From: a bacterium
Lineage (GTDB): Bacteria; Verrucomicrobiota; Verrucomicrobiia; Verrucomicrobiales; Akkermansiaceae
Length of the DNA stretch: 64,000 bases
Direction of reading: 5' to 3'
Assembly (NCBI GenBank): GCA_018222765.1
Contig: JAAEZT010000004.1
Coordinates: 124,001 to 188,000 of the forward strand
In this document: positions 1-9,354 of the stretch, one piece after another
Position numbering within the stretch: the first letter of the stretch is position 1
Layout: each line of letters starts with the position of its first letter
Made by a program: the position numbers and the translations under genes
Notes under the pieces: model-generated
Seen by the model: the letters and a program-made list of their open reading frames with translations, nothing else
What the model was told of the DNA's origin: nothing
Database searches by the model: none

Positions 1-2
1 CT

Positions 3-872
3 ATTGGTGAGGGGCTTGCGATGAAGAAAGCGATTCAAAAGGCCGACGTGAAATTCCGAATTAACACCTGGTTTCGCTTCAAGAGCACCTTTTACGGTTC
101 CGGTGTCACCGCGCGCGAAGTTCGCAAGGCGGTCGACGGAGGCCTGATCGGTGACGGTCCTTACAAAGTAACCTTGAGCGGCGTGACTGGCTTCAATTGG
201 AAGTTCAACTGGGTTGGTAAAAAGAATCTCGAGGAGCAGCCGATCCCGAAGCATTTTGACTATGACACTTGGCTCGGGCCGGCACCCTACAAGCCTTACC
301 ACCCCCACCGGACCCATGGGACCTTCCGCGGATATTGGGATTACGATGGTGGCGGACTGGGTGATATGGGGCAGCACTACCTTGATCCTATTCAGTATAT
401 TTTAAACAAGGACGATGAACTTCCTGTTTCTGTTGAGTGTGACGCCGACCCGCAGGATCAAGATGCCGTCGGTTCCTTCCGTCGCATCACCTATACTTAT
501 TCCGACGGAACGCAGATCATCCTCGATGGTGCGAACAAGGACAAGAGCGCCGCGCTCATCGAAGGCAGTGAAGGCAAGATTATGAGGGGCTTCAAGTCCG
601 ATGTGAAAGGTTTCGCCGAGAAACTTAAAAAGCTTCCCGATCCTGCACCGCAGGTCACTGATTTCCATCAGGCGATTCGCGAGAAGAAGAAGTTTGCGCT
701 CAACGAAGAGAACGGATTCAACTCCTGCACCTTGATTAACCTTGGTAAGATCGCGCATCGGACGAACCAGAACCTGAAGTTCGATCCGAAGAAGATGCAG
801 TTCATCGATAATGCCAAAGCGAACGCGCTGGTCCACCAGAAGGATCGCGACAAGTGGAAGCTGCCGAGCTAA
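3..872 (+). CDS. Gfo/Idh/MocA family oxidoreductase, 3' part only
   Basis: The reading frame is already open at base 3 and continues through the ATG at base 21, so the gene starts upstream of the window and this is the C-terminal 289 residues. The family consists of NAD(P)-dependent sugar or inositol dehydrogenases with an N-terminal Rossmann fold (missing here). The visible part has the C-terminal substrate domain typical of PVC members: a conserved NTWFRF stretch, WLGPAPYKPYHP, then FRGYWDYDGGGLGDMGQH carrying the catalytic-domain histidine. The substrate cannot be read from the sequence; relatives act on carbohydrates. A strong terminator follows 20 bases after the stop codon. Confidence 0.9.
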   Translation: MGEGLAMKKAIQKADVKFRINTWFRFKSTFYGSGVTAREVRKAVDGGLIGDGPYKVTLSGVTGFNWKFNWVGKKNLEEQPIPKHFDYDTWLGPAPYKPYHPHRTHGTFRGYWDYDGGGLGDMGQHYLDPIQYILNKDDELPVSVECDADPQDQDAVGSFRRITYTYSDGTQIILDGANKDKSAALIEGSEGKIMRGFKSDVKGFAEKLKKLPDPAPQVTDFHQAIREKKKFALNEENGFNSCTLINLGKIAHRTNQNLKFDPKKMQFIDNAKANALVHQKDRDKWKLPS

Positions 873-891
873 GCGCACCAGCAAATTTCAG

Positions 892-936
892 AGGCCGGGT
901 TCATTTCACGATAGAAATGATCGCGGCCTTTTTTTT
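892..936 (+). terminator. Rho-independent terminator after the oxidoreductase gene
   Basis: Bases 892-907 pair with 914-929 in 14 of 16 positions around a six-base loop, and eight T residues follow from 929. It ends the plus-strand oxidoreductase gene and lies between it and the convergent yidC gene. Confidence 0.88.
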
Positions 937-991
937 CTGCGAATCTTCGAGAGTCGACGCAAAGTTCCAGGGCACGGTGAGTTAAATTTAC

Positions 992-2851
992 CTACCCACC
1001 AGTTTTCGGCCCGCGGGGCTTCCTGGGCTTTTGCTGCTGGCCACCGCCAGCTCCCGGGCGACCTTGTCCGGCTTCGCGAGCTTTTTGGGCGGCTTCAGCT
1101 TTTTCAGCAAGCTTTTGCATCCAGCTCTTTTTGCCGGCCTTTTTGTTGGTTTTTAGTTCGGGCTCAGGCATTTTCTGCATGAACCAGGTTTGCGCGATGG
1201 AGAAGATGTTCTGCGTCGTCCAGTAGAGGGCGAGAGCGGAGGCAAAGTTGTAACAGAAGAAGAAAAAGATGAGCGGCATCAGCATGAAGATGCGCTGTTG
1301 CATTTTGTCCCCGGTCTTCGGAGTGACCTTCATTTGCAAGACCATCGTGATGGCCATGAGGAAGGGCAGGGGGTTGATGGGGAGACCCATGACGTAGGCG
1401 ACGGTGTCGGGCTGGGAGAGATCGGTGACCCACCAGAGGAAGGGCTCGTTGCGGAGCTCGACGGCATACTGGAGCATGGTGAAGAAGCCGAAGAAGATGG
1501 GGATCTGCAAGAGCATGGGAAGGCAACCGCCCATCGGGTTGACTCCAAACTCGCGATAGAGCTTCATTGTCTCCTGATTCATCTTGTTAGGATCGTCGGC
1601 ATACTTCTCCTTGAGCTTGGCCATCTTGGGCTGGAGCTTCGACATCCGCTTCATGGTGCGGGTGGACTTGGCGTGCAGGGGCCACATCAAGGTGCGGATA
1701 ATGAGAGTCAGGACAACGACAGCCCATCCCCAGGACCAATCGTTGCCCTCGCCGCCGAAGAGGGCTGAGAGCTTATTGAGGGTCCAGTTGAGAATGTTAC
1801 TGATCCAGCCGAAGAACCCGTAGTCCATGACTTCGGCCTTGTTCCCATCGAGGCTGCGAATCAGGAAGTTATTTTTAGGTCCTACAAAAATATCGAATTC
1901 GACGACCTTGGTGCTCTTTCCCGCCAGGGTTTCGTTGGGAAGGGAAAGGTAGTTGTTCAGAAGAGTTGCGCCTTTTTCTTCTTTGGCGCGGGGAGGCTTA
2001 AGAGTGATTTTCTTTGGGCTGACCCTGACGGTGGCGGGGTAGGGATCTTTAGGAGAAACGATGGTGGCAAAGAATTGGTTCTCTACGCCGCTGTACTGCA
2101 CTTTGCTTTCCTTGGCTTCACGATACTCGCTTTTTTCTTTGCTGAAGAATCCTCCTTCGAACCAAGTTCCTGACTCGGAATCGAACTCGCCGTCTTCCTG
2201 CCAGAAGAAGGTCAGGTAGTTGGCGCGTTCCCCTTCGAAGACAGGCGCTGCCGAGCCAGCTGCGATGGCCATATCGCCGAGGTCGACACCGGTGTCGCCC
2301 AAGTTGGTGATTTCGAGGCGAAGATTGAGTCGGTAGTCCGAGCCTGCGCTGTCGCCGACCTTGCTCCAGATTTTTTTAACGCCGAGGTTGTTGGAAGTGG
2401 TGCCGATATAGGTGATGGAATCGTCGCCGGCGTCCTTGGCGGAGTAGAATGGCTTGTCGAGAATGTCGCCGTTGATGGTGGTGAGGGCGCCGATGCGATT
2501 GACGCCGAGGTCGTTCATTTTGACCTTAAGAGCGGGATCGTGAACTGATTGTTCATTCGGGAACTCGATACTCTTGATGCCGCCTTCTAGGGTAGAAAGA
2601 TGGAAGGATGCTTCAGGCGTGAAGAATTTGTGGGGTTCGTCTTTTCCGGTGACTTCGGGTGCCGGTGGCTTGTTGTTGGCTTCGAGAACGCCGATAGGAT
2701 CCTCGGGTGCCTTAGCGGCAGCTTCCTCCTTGGCTTTCTTTTCTTCTGCTTCTTTCTTGGCAAGTTCGGCGGCATTTTTCCTGCCGGACATGATATTGAA
2801 GACGAGCAGAATACTGCAAATGGTGACGACGATCCAAGCTTTACGATCCAT
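992..2851 (-). CDS. yidC: Membrane protein insertase YidC (Oxa1 family)
   Basis: 619 residues. YidC inserts and folds inner-membrane proteins, alone or with SecYEG. Residues 5-22 form the N-terminal membrane segment, followed by a charged Ala/Lys/Glu linker, a periplasmic P1 domain (about 75-340) and the conserved five-helix insertase core with the [17 protein letters not shown] region. The C-terminal tail of about 70 residues is very basic and rich in Gly/Gln/Pro, fitting ribosome binding. It is the last gene of rpmH-rnpA-yidD-yidC and overlaps yidD by 11 bases. The long double-membrane type of YidC supports a Gram-negative cell. Confidence 0.97.
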   Translation of the reverse strand: MDRKAWIVVTICSILLVFNIMSGRKNAAELAKKEAEEKKAKEEAAAKAPEDPIGVLEANNKPPAPEVTGKDEPHKFFTPEASFHLSTLEGGIKSIEFPNEQSVHDPALKVKMNDLGVNRIGALTTINGDILDKPFYSAKDAGDDSITYIGTTSNNLGVKKIWSKVGDSAGSDYRLNLRLEITNLGDTGVDLGDMAIAAGSAAPVFEGERANYLTFFWQEDGEFDSESGTWFEGGFFSKEKSEYREAKESKVQYSGVENQFFATIVSPKDPYPATVRVSPKKITLKPPRAKEEKGATLLNNYLSLPNETLAGKSTKVVEFDIFVGPKNNFLIRSLDGNKAEVMDYGFFGWISNILNWTLNKLSALFGGEGNDWSWGWAVVVLTLIIRTLMWPLHAKSTRTMKRMSKLQPKMAKLKEKYADDPNKMNQETMKLYREFGVNPMGGCLPMLLQIPIFFGFFTMLQYAVELRNEPFLWWVTDLSQPDTVAYVMGLPINPLPFLMAITMVLQMKVTPKTGDKMQQRIFMLMPLIFFFFCYNFASALALYWTTQNIFSIAQTWFMQKMPEPELKTNKKAGKKSWMQKLAEKAEAAQKAREAGQGRPGAGGGQQQKPRKPRGPKTGG

Positions 2852-3131
2852 GATCTATGAGTGGTTTAGTAGAAGATTTGGGAGAAGGAGAATTCCCTTC
2901 GGCTGGTGGCACGGGGTCATAACCGCACCCACCCCAAGGATGACAGCGTAAAATCCGGCGAATACCGAGCCAGCTGCCTTTTATCGAGCCGTGGGTCTCG
3001 ACTGCTTCCAGGAAATAGTGGGAGCAGGAGGGAGCGTAACGGCAGCCGGTATTCGGTCCGCCGAGGGCCTTAATGACCGGGCGGATGAGAAGCTGGTAGG
3101 CGCGAATGCCCAGACGGATGAGGGCCTTCAT
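2841..3131 (-). CDS. yidD: Membrane protein insertion efficiency factor YidD
   Basis: 96 residues. YidD is a small membrane-associated protein that helps YidC-dependent insertion. The family signature is clear: an amphipathic N-terminus ([13 protein letters not shown]), then [20 protein letters not shown] and a [13 protein letters not shown] end. Its start codon overlaps the rnpA stop as ATGA, and its end overlaps yidC by 11 bases, so translation is probably coupled. Confidence 0.96.
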   Translation of the reverse strand: MKALIRLGIRAYQLLIRPVIKALGGPNTGCRYAPSCSHYFLEAVETHGSIKGSWLGIRRILRCHPWGGCGYDPVPPAEGNSPSPKSSTKPLIDHGS

Positions 3132-3481
3132 AGTTCTTCGCGCCAGATTTTGAGTCGTTTTGCCACCTTGATCCAGTCTTGTTCGAGTTCATTGAGGGTG
3201 GCCTCGGAGGCGCGCCAGCGGGCGATGGTGACGACCATTTGTTGAGGAGGAAGGTGGTCGCCCCATTTGCGAATGATTTCGCGGAGGCGGCGACGGACGA
3301 AGTTTCGGGTGACCGCGTTACCAACTTTTTTTGAGGTGATGAGGCCGAAATTACGGTCCCCGGAGGAGGAGTCCTTTAGCGTGCCGATAACGAGGTATCG
3401 CCCGGCGGCGGATTGTCCCGTGTCGCGAACGGTTTGGAACTCGCCCCACAGGCGCATGCGCCGCTGACGAGTCAGTTTCAT
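3128..3481 (-). CDS. rnpA: Ribonuclease P protein component
   Basis: 117 residues from the ATG at 3481; a TTG two codons upstream (3487) is less likely. RnpA is the basic protein subunit that helps the RNase P RNA mature tRNA 5' ends. The signature is present as [18 protein letters not shown] (about 59-76), the family RNxxKRRxRE motif in slightly altered form. It lies between rpmH and yidD, the standard bacterial order. The RNA subunit gene is not in the window. Confidence 0.95.
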   Translation of the reverse strand: MKLTRQRRMRLWGEFQTVRDTGQSAAGRYLVIGTLKDSSSGDRNFGLITSKKVGNAVTRNFVRRRLREIIRKWGDHLPPQQMVVTIARWRASEATLNELEQDWIKVAKRLKIWREEL

Positions 3482-3541
3482 GACCAATTGGTTACCAAGC
3501 TTGGAATACCGTAACCCTCAGGGGGGACACGGTATGACCAA

Positions 3542-3727
3542 TTACTTGGTGTTGTTCTGCACCGTGTGGCGCTTGAAGTGAATCTCGGCTCCTTTTGGAA
3601 GAAGGCGCTTGCGACCCTTGCGGCGACGGTTTTTGAGGATGCCGCGGCCAGCCTTGGTGGCCATGCGGGCACGGAATCCATGTTGCTTCTTGCGAGTACG
3701 CTTGGAAGGCTGGTAAGTCATTTTCAT
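3542..3727 (-). CDS. rpmH: 50S ribosomal protein L34
   Basis: 61 residues, strongly basic, with the L34 hallmarks [19 protein letters not shown] and [16 protein letters not shown]. About 15 extra residues follow the usual L34 end. It is the first gene of the operon and has a good promoter about 60 bases upstream. dnaA, which often lies on the other side of rpmH, is not here; trpB is. Confidence 0.97.
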   Translation of the reverse strand: MKMTYQPSKRTRKKQHGFRARMATKAGRGILKNRRRKGRKRLLPKGAEIHFKRHTVQNNTK

Positions 3728-3783
3728 GGCCGTAAAAAAGTAAGATTTGGAAAGAAAGCACCCTCTGAGGACGCGGGACGCGG

Positions 3784-3811
3784 AGACTAGCGATCAGCGC
3801 GTGCTTGTCAA
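3784..3811 (-). promoter_or_regulatory. Sigma-70-type promoter for rpmH-rnpA-yidD-yidC
   Basis: On the minus strand a perfect -35 box TTGACA (3811-3806) is followed after 16 bases by a -10-like TAGTCT (3789-3784). Transcription would start near 3777, about 50 bases before the rpmH ATG. This was read by eye and has no experimental support. Confidence 0.6.
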
Positions 3812-4058
3812 CCAATCGTGGGATTTTTTGTGAAATTCATAGTTTCGTCTTAAAATGACGGTTTTTGGGGGAGCTGTGAGGGTCTTAGGAGGGAGAAAAT
3901 TACATTTTCTGAATCGTGGCACGGCGGATCTTCGAGAGCTTCCTGATGGTGGGTCCCAGAAACTGAATCGAATTTGGCTTCGGTTTTCAGCCATCGTTAC
4001 TCGGAGCCGGGTCGTGCTGCAACCCGCTGGTCAGTGAATGGACGACCGGGACCAACTT
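3812..4058. other. Intergenic stretch between rpmH and trpB
   Basis: With the promoter it makes up the roughly 330-base gap between the two minus-strand genes. It is AT-richer than its surroundings near 3820-3900. I see no convincing gene, no cluster of DnaA boxes and no T-tailed hairpin for trpB. Confidence 0.5.
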
Positions 4059-5273
4059 TTATGATCCGCCCTCGAGATCGAGGAGGAACTTTGAGGCCTG
4101 TTCGACGTCCTTATCACCGCGTCCGGAAAGATTGGCGACAATGATGTCGTCTTTGCCCATGGAGCCAGCCACTTTGGAAATGTATGCCAAGGCGTGGGAG
4201 GATTCGAGAGCGGGGATGATCCCCTCGGTGTATGCCAGTTCGCGGAATGCGGCGAGGGCCTCGTCGTCGGTGGCGTAGGTATATTCGGCGCGACCGATGT
4301 CCTGCAGGTAGGCGTGTTCGGGACCGACGGCGGCATAGTCGAGGCCAGCGCTTACGGAGTGGGTCAGTTCGATTTGTCCGTCGTCGTTGGCGAGGAGCCA
4401 GGTTTTTGATCCCTGAAGAACGCCGAGTTTTCCTCCCTGAAATCGGGCGGCGTGTTTTTCGGGAAGGATGCCTTCGCCTCCGGCTTCCACACCGATCATC
4501 GCAACGTCCTCATCGTCGACGAAGGGATGGAAGAGGCCCATGGCATTTGAGCCACCTCCGACGCAGGCGACGAGGAGATTGGGTAGACGGTTTTCTTTGG
4601 CGAGGATTTGCTCGCGGGCTTCCACGCCGATGATGCGATGGAAGTCTCGCACCATCATGGGGAAAGGATGTGGTCCTAAGGCGGAGCCGAGAATGTAGTG
4701 GGTGTCGTCGACGGTGGCGACCCAGTCGCGCATTGATTCGTTAACGGCTTCCTTGAGAGTGGCTTGCCCGGCAGTCACGGGGACGACCTTGGCTCCCATG
4801 AGCCGCATGCGGGTGACGTTAAGAGCCTGACGCTCCATATCAACTGCCCCCATGTAGACGGTGCATCCCATACCAAAACGAGCGCATACCGTGGCGGTTG
4901 CGACGCCGTGTTGTCCGGCTCCAGTTTCCGCAATAATTCGTTTTTTACCCAAGCGTTTGGCAAGAAGGATTTGGCCGATGGCGTTGTTGATCTTGTGGGC
5001 GCCGGTGTGGAGGAGGTCCTCTCGTTTCAGGTAAATCTTCGCGCCGCCGAGTTGCTCGGTCCAGCGTTCGGCGAAATAAAGGGGAGTAGGACGCCCGCAG
5101 TAGTTGTGCAGGAGGTCATCCAGTTCGCGTTGGAATTCAGGGTCGGCTTTGGCTTGCTCGTAGGCGAGGCTGAGCTCGTCGAGCGGGGTCATCAGGGTTT
5201 CCGGGGCGAAGCAGCCGCCGAATTGGCCGAAGTGTCCATTTGCGTCGGGGACGAGAGTTGCCTTGGTGCTCAC
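4059..5273 (-). CDS. trpB: Tryptophan synthase beta chain
   Basis: 404 residues. TrpB is the PLP enzyme that condenses indole with serine to give tryptophan. The PLP lysine is Lys94 in [15 protein letters not shown], and the phosphate-binding loop is [13 protein letters not shown]. The start and end ([14 protein letters not shown] and LSGRGDKD) match the TrpB1 class that works with TrpA. trpA is not adjacent, so the trp genes are scattered here. Confidence 0.97.
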   Translation of the reverse strand: MSTKATLVPDANGHFGQFGGCFAPETLMTPLDELSLAYEQAKADPEFQRELDDLLHNYCGRPTPLYFAERWTEQLGGAKIYLKREDLLHTGAHKINNAIGQILLAKRLGKKRIIAETGAGQHGVATATVCARFGMGCTVYMGAVDMERQALNVTRMRLMGAKVVPVTAGQATLKEAVNESMRDWVATVDDTHYILGSALGPHPFPMMVRDFHRIIGVEAREQILAKENRLPNLLVACVGGGSNAMGLFHPFVDDEDVAMIGVEAGGEGILPEKHAARFQGGKLGVLQGSKTWLLANDDGQIELTHSVSAGLDYAAVGPEHAYLQDIGRAEYTYATDDEALAAFRELAYTEGIIPALESSHALAYISKVAGSMGKDDIIVANLSGRGDKDVEQASKFLLDLEGGS

Positions 5274-5431
5274 GGCGCAACAATAGCGTAGCGAATGAAA
5301 AGCGCACCTGTAAATTTAGCTGCTTTGCAATGGTCTGGCCTATTGGGTGAGCTCCCACTGGATGCTCTGGTCGCACTAGGGTAAAAATAATCGTTCGACA
5401 AAATCGCGAGCCTTCCGAACTTCTGCTCAAA

Positions 5432-6889
5432 ATGGAAGTCAGCCTCGTTTTTCCGCACCAACTCTTCGAAGACCACCCTGCGCTCAGCAGAGAGCGCCCG
5501 GTATGGCTTTTGGAGGATTCGCTAATGTTCGGTCGAGACAGCCACTGGCCGCTCGATCTTCACCGGAAGAAGCTAATTCTGCATCGGGCCTCCATGAAGA
5601 ACTACCAGGCAGAATTGGAGGATGAGGGATTTGTCGTCTCTTATCTGGAGTGCCGTGGGGTGTTGGATCTGGAGGGGGATCTGGATGTCCTTCATTTTTG
5701 CGATCCGGTTGATGATCTCCTGAGCAGGCGGCTTCGACGTTATGCCGAGAAACATGGGATTGAATTGAGGCAGGTGCCATCGCCGAATTTTCTCAGTCCG
5801 GACGACTGGCTGGATGGGGTGATTGGAGGGAAAAAAAGGCCATTAATGGGGAGTTTTTATAAGGCGCAGCGCAAGCGGTTGAATATTCTCATGGAAGATT
5901 CGGAGACTCCGATGGGTGGCAAGTGGTCTTTTGACGAAGAGAATCGAAAAAAGCTCCCCAAATCCCAGCCGGTTCCCGAACCACCAGCGGATGTTCCCAA
6001 CAGCTCTGTGGAGGAGGCGCAAAATTATGTTGCTCAGAACTTTCCAAAAGCTCTGGGCCGGAGCCACGGCTTTGCTTATCCGGTGGATCGGGTGGGCGCT
6101 AAAAAATGGCTGCAAGGGTTTCTCACCGAGCGCTTTCACCTCTTCGGAGACTATGAAGACGCGATCCATAGTGAGCATCGCATCATGTTTCACGGTGTCC
6201 TGACGCCAGTTTTAAATATTGGACTAATCACCCCTGACGAGGTCATTGCGGAGGCCTTGGAATTTGCGAGGGAACACAAGGTCCCGATGAACACGGTTGA
6301 GGGCTTTGTGCGCCAGATAATCGGATGGCGGGAGTTCATGCGTGCAATGTACTGCCAGCACGGAGTGGTTGAGCGCAATGGAAACTTTTGGGGCTTTGAC
6401 CGTGAGATGCCGAAGGCCTTTTACGATGGGACCACCGGGATTGATCCCGTTGACGAAACGATCCGCCGCGTTTTGGAAGATGGTTACTGCCACCACATTG
6501 AGCGACTCATGGTGTTGGGCAATTTTATGCTCCTCTGCCGTATTCATCCGAAGGAGGTCTATAAATGGTTTATGGAACTCTTTGTTGACGCCTACGACTG
6601 GGTGATGGTGCCCAATGTTTACGGAATGAGTCAGTTTGCCGATGGTGGGATTTTCACGACCAAGCCTTATCTTTCCGGTTCCAATTATATTCGCAAAATG
6701 TCCGATTATAAGAAGGGACCGTGGTGTGAGGTTTGGGACGGGCTCTTCTGGAGCTTCGTTGGAGATTATCAGGACGTCTTTCTTAAGAATCACCGGATGT
6801 CACAAATGGGACACATGCTCAACCGAATGGATGAGGCGAAACGTCAACTTCACCGAGACAATGCAGAGCGATTTTTGGACCAACTCTAG
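5432..6889 (+). CDS. Cryptochrome/photolyase-related protein (DPRP, PhrB-like)
   Basis: 485 residues of the deoxyribodipyrimidine-photolyase-related family, whose studied members repair (6-4) photoproducts or act as light sensors. Seen: an N-terminal alpha/beta domain (VFPHQLFEDHP, then WLLEDSLMF) and a C-terminal FAD-binding helical domain with QIIGWREFMRAMYC, YCHHIERLMVLGNFMLL and PNVYGMSQFADGG. Classical members have a CxxC pair and a CPF cysteine for a [4Fe-4S] cluster after the MSDY motif. Here that stretch is short (MSDYKKGPWCEVWDGLFW) and lacks the CxxC, so the cluster is probably missing. The next gene starts inside this one. Confidence 0.93.
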   Translation: MEVSLVFPHQLFEDHPALSRERPVWLLEDSLMFGRDSHWPLDLHRKKLILHRASMKNYQAELEDEGFVVSYLECRGVLDLEGDLDVLHFCDPVDDLLSRRLRRYAEKHGIELRQVPSPNFLSPDDWLDGVIGGKKRPLMGSFYKAQRKRLNILMEDSETPMGGKWSFDEENRKKLPKSQPVPEPPADVPNSSVEEAQNYVAQNFPKALGRSHGFAYPVDRVGAKKWLQGFLTERFHLFGDYEDAIHSEHRIMFHGVLTPVLNIGLITPDEVIAEALEFAREHKVPMNTVEGFVRQIIGWREFMRAMYCQHGVVERNGNFWGFDREMPKAFYDGTTGIDPVDETIRRVLEDGYCHHIERLMVLGNFMLLCRIHPKEVYKWFMELFVDAYDWVMVPNVYGMSQFADGGIFTTKPYLSGSNYIRKMSDYKKGPWCEVWDGLFWSFVGDYQDVFLKNHRMSQMGHMLNRMDEAKRQLHRDNAERFLDQL

Positions 6890-8030
6890 TGTTTTTCCGT
6901 CTTCTCGTGAAGCGGCATTGAACCGGCTGATGGAATTTGAAAAGACGGCCTCGCGCTATGGTCGGGATCGGAATCATGTCGTCCCGGGTCACCAAAATGT
7001 CTCCCGCCTCAGCCCGGCTATTCGGCATCGCTTGATTACGGAGACCGAAGTGGCAAAGCACATTTTACACCGTTACGCATTCTCTACGGTCGAAAAATTT
7101 CTTCAGGAAGTCTACTGGCGGCGCTATTGGAAAAGCTGGCTCGCCCTCCGGCCCCAAGTCTGGACCGACTATCTTCGTGATCTCGATGCACTGGAGGTTT
7201 GTGAGACGGCGCAAAAAGTCATGGCCGGTGAAGGGGAGGTGGAGATTATGAATGATTTCGCCCATGAACTCGTGGGGACCGGTTACCTTCATAATCATGC
7301 TCGGATGTGGTTTGCGGGATATTGGATTCACGCTATGGGGCTCCCCTGGCAGTTGGGAGCGGATTTCTTTTATCAACACCTCTTGGATGCCGATCCTGCT
7401 TCAAACACACTTTCGTGGAGATGGGTGGCCGGCTTGCAAACGAGGGGGAAGACTTACCTCGCGCGACGTGCCAATATTGAAAAATTTCTACACCCCGATT
7501 TATTGGAGGGGAGAGAGGGTGGGCTTGAGCTGCTCGCTAATTGTCGGGGCCCTCGAGGATTTGAATTCACCCGCCCTGAAATACAAAAACCTGCATATAA
7601 ACTTCTCGAGGTAGACCCATCTCTCGTCAGTGGATTTTGGCTGCACTCTGACGACCTTGGTGTGGATCCGAAATGCCACGAGGTGTTTCTCTCGGAAGAT
7701 CTCCCTGCCTCGGAGGTAAAGGCGCAATGGCTCAGAGAGGCTCTCGACGATGTTGAATCCCGGTTGATCGGGCATTGCATCGAACGCGCTCCGATCACCG
7801 ACCTACTTGCTTGGGCTGAGGAAAAAAAATTAGCCCAAATCATCGCCTATCGCCCCGAGATTGGGGTGCTGAATGATCAGTTATCCGAAATTGAGGAAGC
7901 GTTGAAAGAAGCCAACGTTCGTCTCGTTCTGTTGAGCCGGGGAGAGGATGATGAATTTCAGTCGCTTGCGACCGCGGGTTTCTTTGGGTTCTGGAAAAAG
8001 ATCGAATCTCGAATAAGAGCTTTTAAATGA
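6861..8030 (+). CDS. Photolyase-family FAD-binding protein with swapped domain order
   Basis: 389 residues from the ATG at 6861, which overlaps the previous gene by 29 bases. The next in-frame ATG (about 6930) would cut into conserved sequence, so the earlier start is preferred. Residues about 10-210 match the photolyase FAD-binding domain: LSPAIRHRLIT, the YWRRYWKSW helix, NHARMWFAGYWIH, then DADPASNTLSWRWVAG. The last 150 residues (from about LVSGFWLHSDDL to VRLVLLSRGEDD) resemble the Rossmann-like domain that is normally N-terminal. Coupling to the upstream gene suggests a shared light or DNA-repair role. Repair activity is not certain. Confidence 0.85.
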   Translation: MQSDFWTNSSVFPSSREAALNRLMEFEKTASRYGRDRNHVVPGHQNVSRLSPAIRHRLITETEVAKHILHRYAFSTVEKFLQEVYWRRYWKSWLALRPQVWTDYLRDLDALEVCETAQKVMAGEGEVEIMNDFAHELVGTGYLHNHARMWFAGYWIHAMGLPWQLGADFFYQHLLDADPASNTLSWRWVAGLQTRGKTYLARRANIEKFLHPDLLEGREGGLELLANCRGPRGFEFTRPEIQKPAYKLLEVDPSLVSGFWLHSDDLGVDPKCHEVFLSEDLPASEVKAQWLREALDDVESRLIGHCIERAPITDLLAWAEEKKLAQIIAYRPEIGVLNDQLSEIEEALKEANVRLVLLSRGEDDEFQSLATAGFFGFWKKIESRIRAFK

Positions 8031-8099
8031 TGGAGCCACTCTGCGGTGGCCTACCATAGCGGGATCAGAAGTCGGGGTGCAGCGGGATAGAGAGCCCTC

Positions 8100-9344
8100 T
8101 CATTGTCCTGCTATGATTGCTTCCGCTGTCTTAATTCCGGAAGTGATTGCTCCCTCGATGGATGCGCTGGAGGTGTGGTCTCCGCAGATGTGCATTCCGT
8201 CGATGAAGAGATATCCGGGAGATTTAAGCCCCGGACCCTGTTCTGGAAGTGCGTGTTTGATGAGGTCCGTGCGGAGATGTTTCCAATCGCGGGTCTGCTC
8301 ACCGAACCACGAGTAGAGTTCTTCTTTAACCGCGTTGGGAATGTCTGAATTTTTATGGATTCCTAGCAGAGAGACGGAGATAAGAGACCGATCTTTGGGT
8401 GCGTAGCCGGGTGCCACGTCTGAAATGACGCAGACATTATTCACCTGTCCTTCTCCGCTGGTGTTGAGGGCGATGATTGCCTCGCTAAGTGGTGATTTTT
8501 CCGTGTGGAAGTAGACGTTGGTGACAGATCTCCAGGCTGGTTCTTTTGCAGCAAATCCTGGGACGAGTCTGGCTGTTTGAGGCGCCTGGGTGGCGATCAC
8601 GACCTGACTCCCCAGGATTTCCTCGCCCGAAGGAAGGCTCAGGGTATCGGGGGTTGCCGAGGCAATGGCTGAGCGGATCCTGATGGTTTGAGGCGGGAGG
8701 CGCTTTGCGAGTTGGAGGGGGATCGCACCCATGCCGGTGGCGGGGAGAGTCGCACTGCCTTGGCTAAACATCTTGAAGGTGAATTCGAACATTCGGCTGG
8801 AGGTGCGGAGGTCTCGTTCGAGAAAAATTCCACCATAGAAGGCGCTAAAAAATCCCTCGATCATGTTTTCGCTAAAGCCAAATTTTTGAAGGAACGATTT
8901 TGTTTGTTGATCTGGTCTGGCTGCGATTTCTGTTTCGCTGCTGCCGAGGCTTCGGAAGCGGAGAAGAGCGACGCGAACTTTGTCCATGAAAGTCCCCACA
9001 GGCGCCAGAGCGCTTTCAATCATCGTGGTGGGACGACGGAAGACATCCATGACGCGATGGATGTTTGAACCGTCAAAGACGAGGGCTCCCGGTTCGAACG
9101 GGTGGAGGTTCAGAGCTTCGAGATCAAGGAGCTTTCCCGCCTCCGGATAGGCGCTCAGATACACTTGAAAACCTCGATCAAGAAGAAAGCCATCGACCAA
9201 GTCTGTACGAACGCGGCCCCCGACTCCATCGCTAGCTTCAAATACTTGCACCGGGATTCCTGCCTCATGAAGAGTCACGGCGCACGCCAGACCAGAAAGT
9301 CCGGCGCCAACAATGAGGACAGGAAGAGGAGAGGAGTCGGTCAT
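8100..9344 (-). CDS. FAD-dependent amine oxidase/desaturase-like protein
   Basis: 414 residues. The N-terminal dinucleotide-binding motif (VLIVGAGLSGLACAVTL) and the GGRVRTD motif place it in the protoporphyrinogen oxidase/phytoene desaturase/monoamine oxidase superfamily. The C-terminal FAD motif is visible (YLFIDGMHICGDHTSSASIEGAI). It is the last gene of a minus-strand operon after a flavin reductase and an ADP-ribosylglycohydrolase-like gene, 10 bases downstream of the latter. The substrate cannot be read; many members in light-exposed bacteria act on carotenoids or porphyrins, but nothing adjacent confirms that. Confidence 0.88.
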   Translation of the reverse strand: MTDSSPLPVLIVGAGLSGLACAVTLHEAGIPVQVFEASDGVGGRVRTDLVDGFLLDRGFQVYLSAYPEAGKLLDLEALNLHPFEPGALVFDGSNIHRVMDVFRRPTTMIESALAPVGTFMDKVRVALLRFRSLGSSETEIAARPDQQTKSFLQKFGFSENMIEGFFSAFYGGIFLERDLRTSSRMFEFTFKMFSQGSATLPATGMGAIPLQLAKRLPPQTIRIRSAIASATPDTLSLPSGEEILGSQVVIATQAPQTARLVPGFAAKEPAWRSVTNVYFHTEKSPLSEAIIALNTSGEGQVNNVCVISDVAPGYAPKDRSLISVSLLGIHKNSDIPNAVKEELYSWFGEQTRDWKHLRTDLIKHALPEQGPGLKSPGYLFIDGMHICGDHTSSASIEGAITSGIKTAEAIIAGQ

Positions 9345-9354
9345 GCGGATTGAT

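Noticed and set aside
3728-4058. Replication-origin-like region beside rpmH
   Set aside because: rpmH is often near dnaA and oriC, but dnaA is absent and I see no cluster of DnaA boxes.
8031-8099. Short hairpin after the second photolyase gene (gccac/gtggc)
   Set aside because: Five-base stem without a T tract; too weak to call a terminator.
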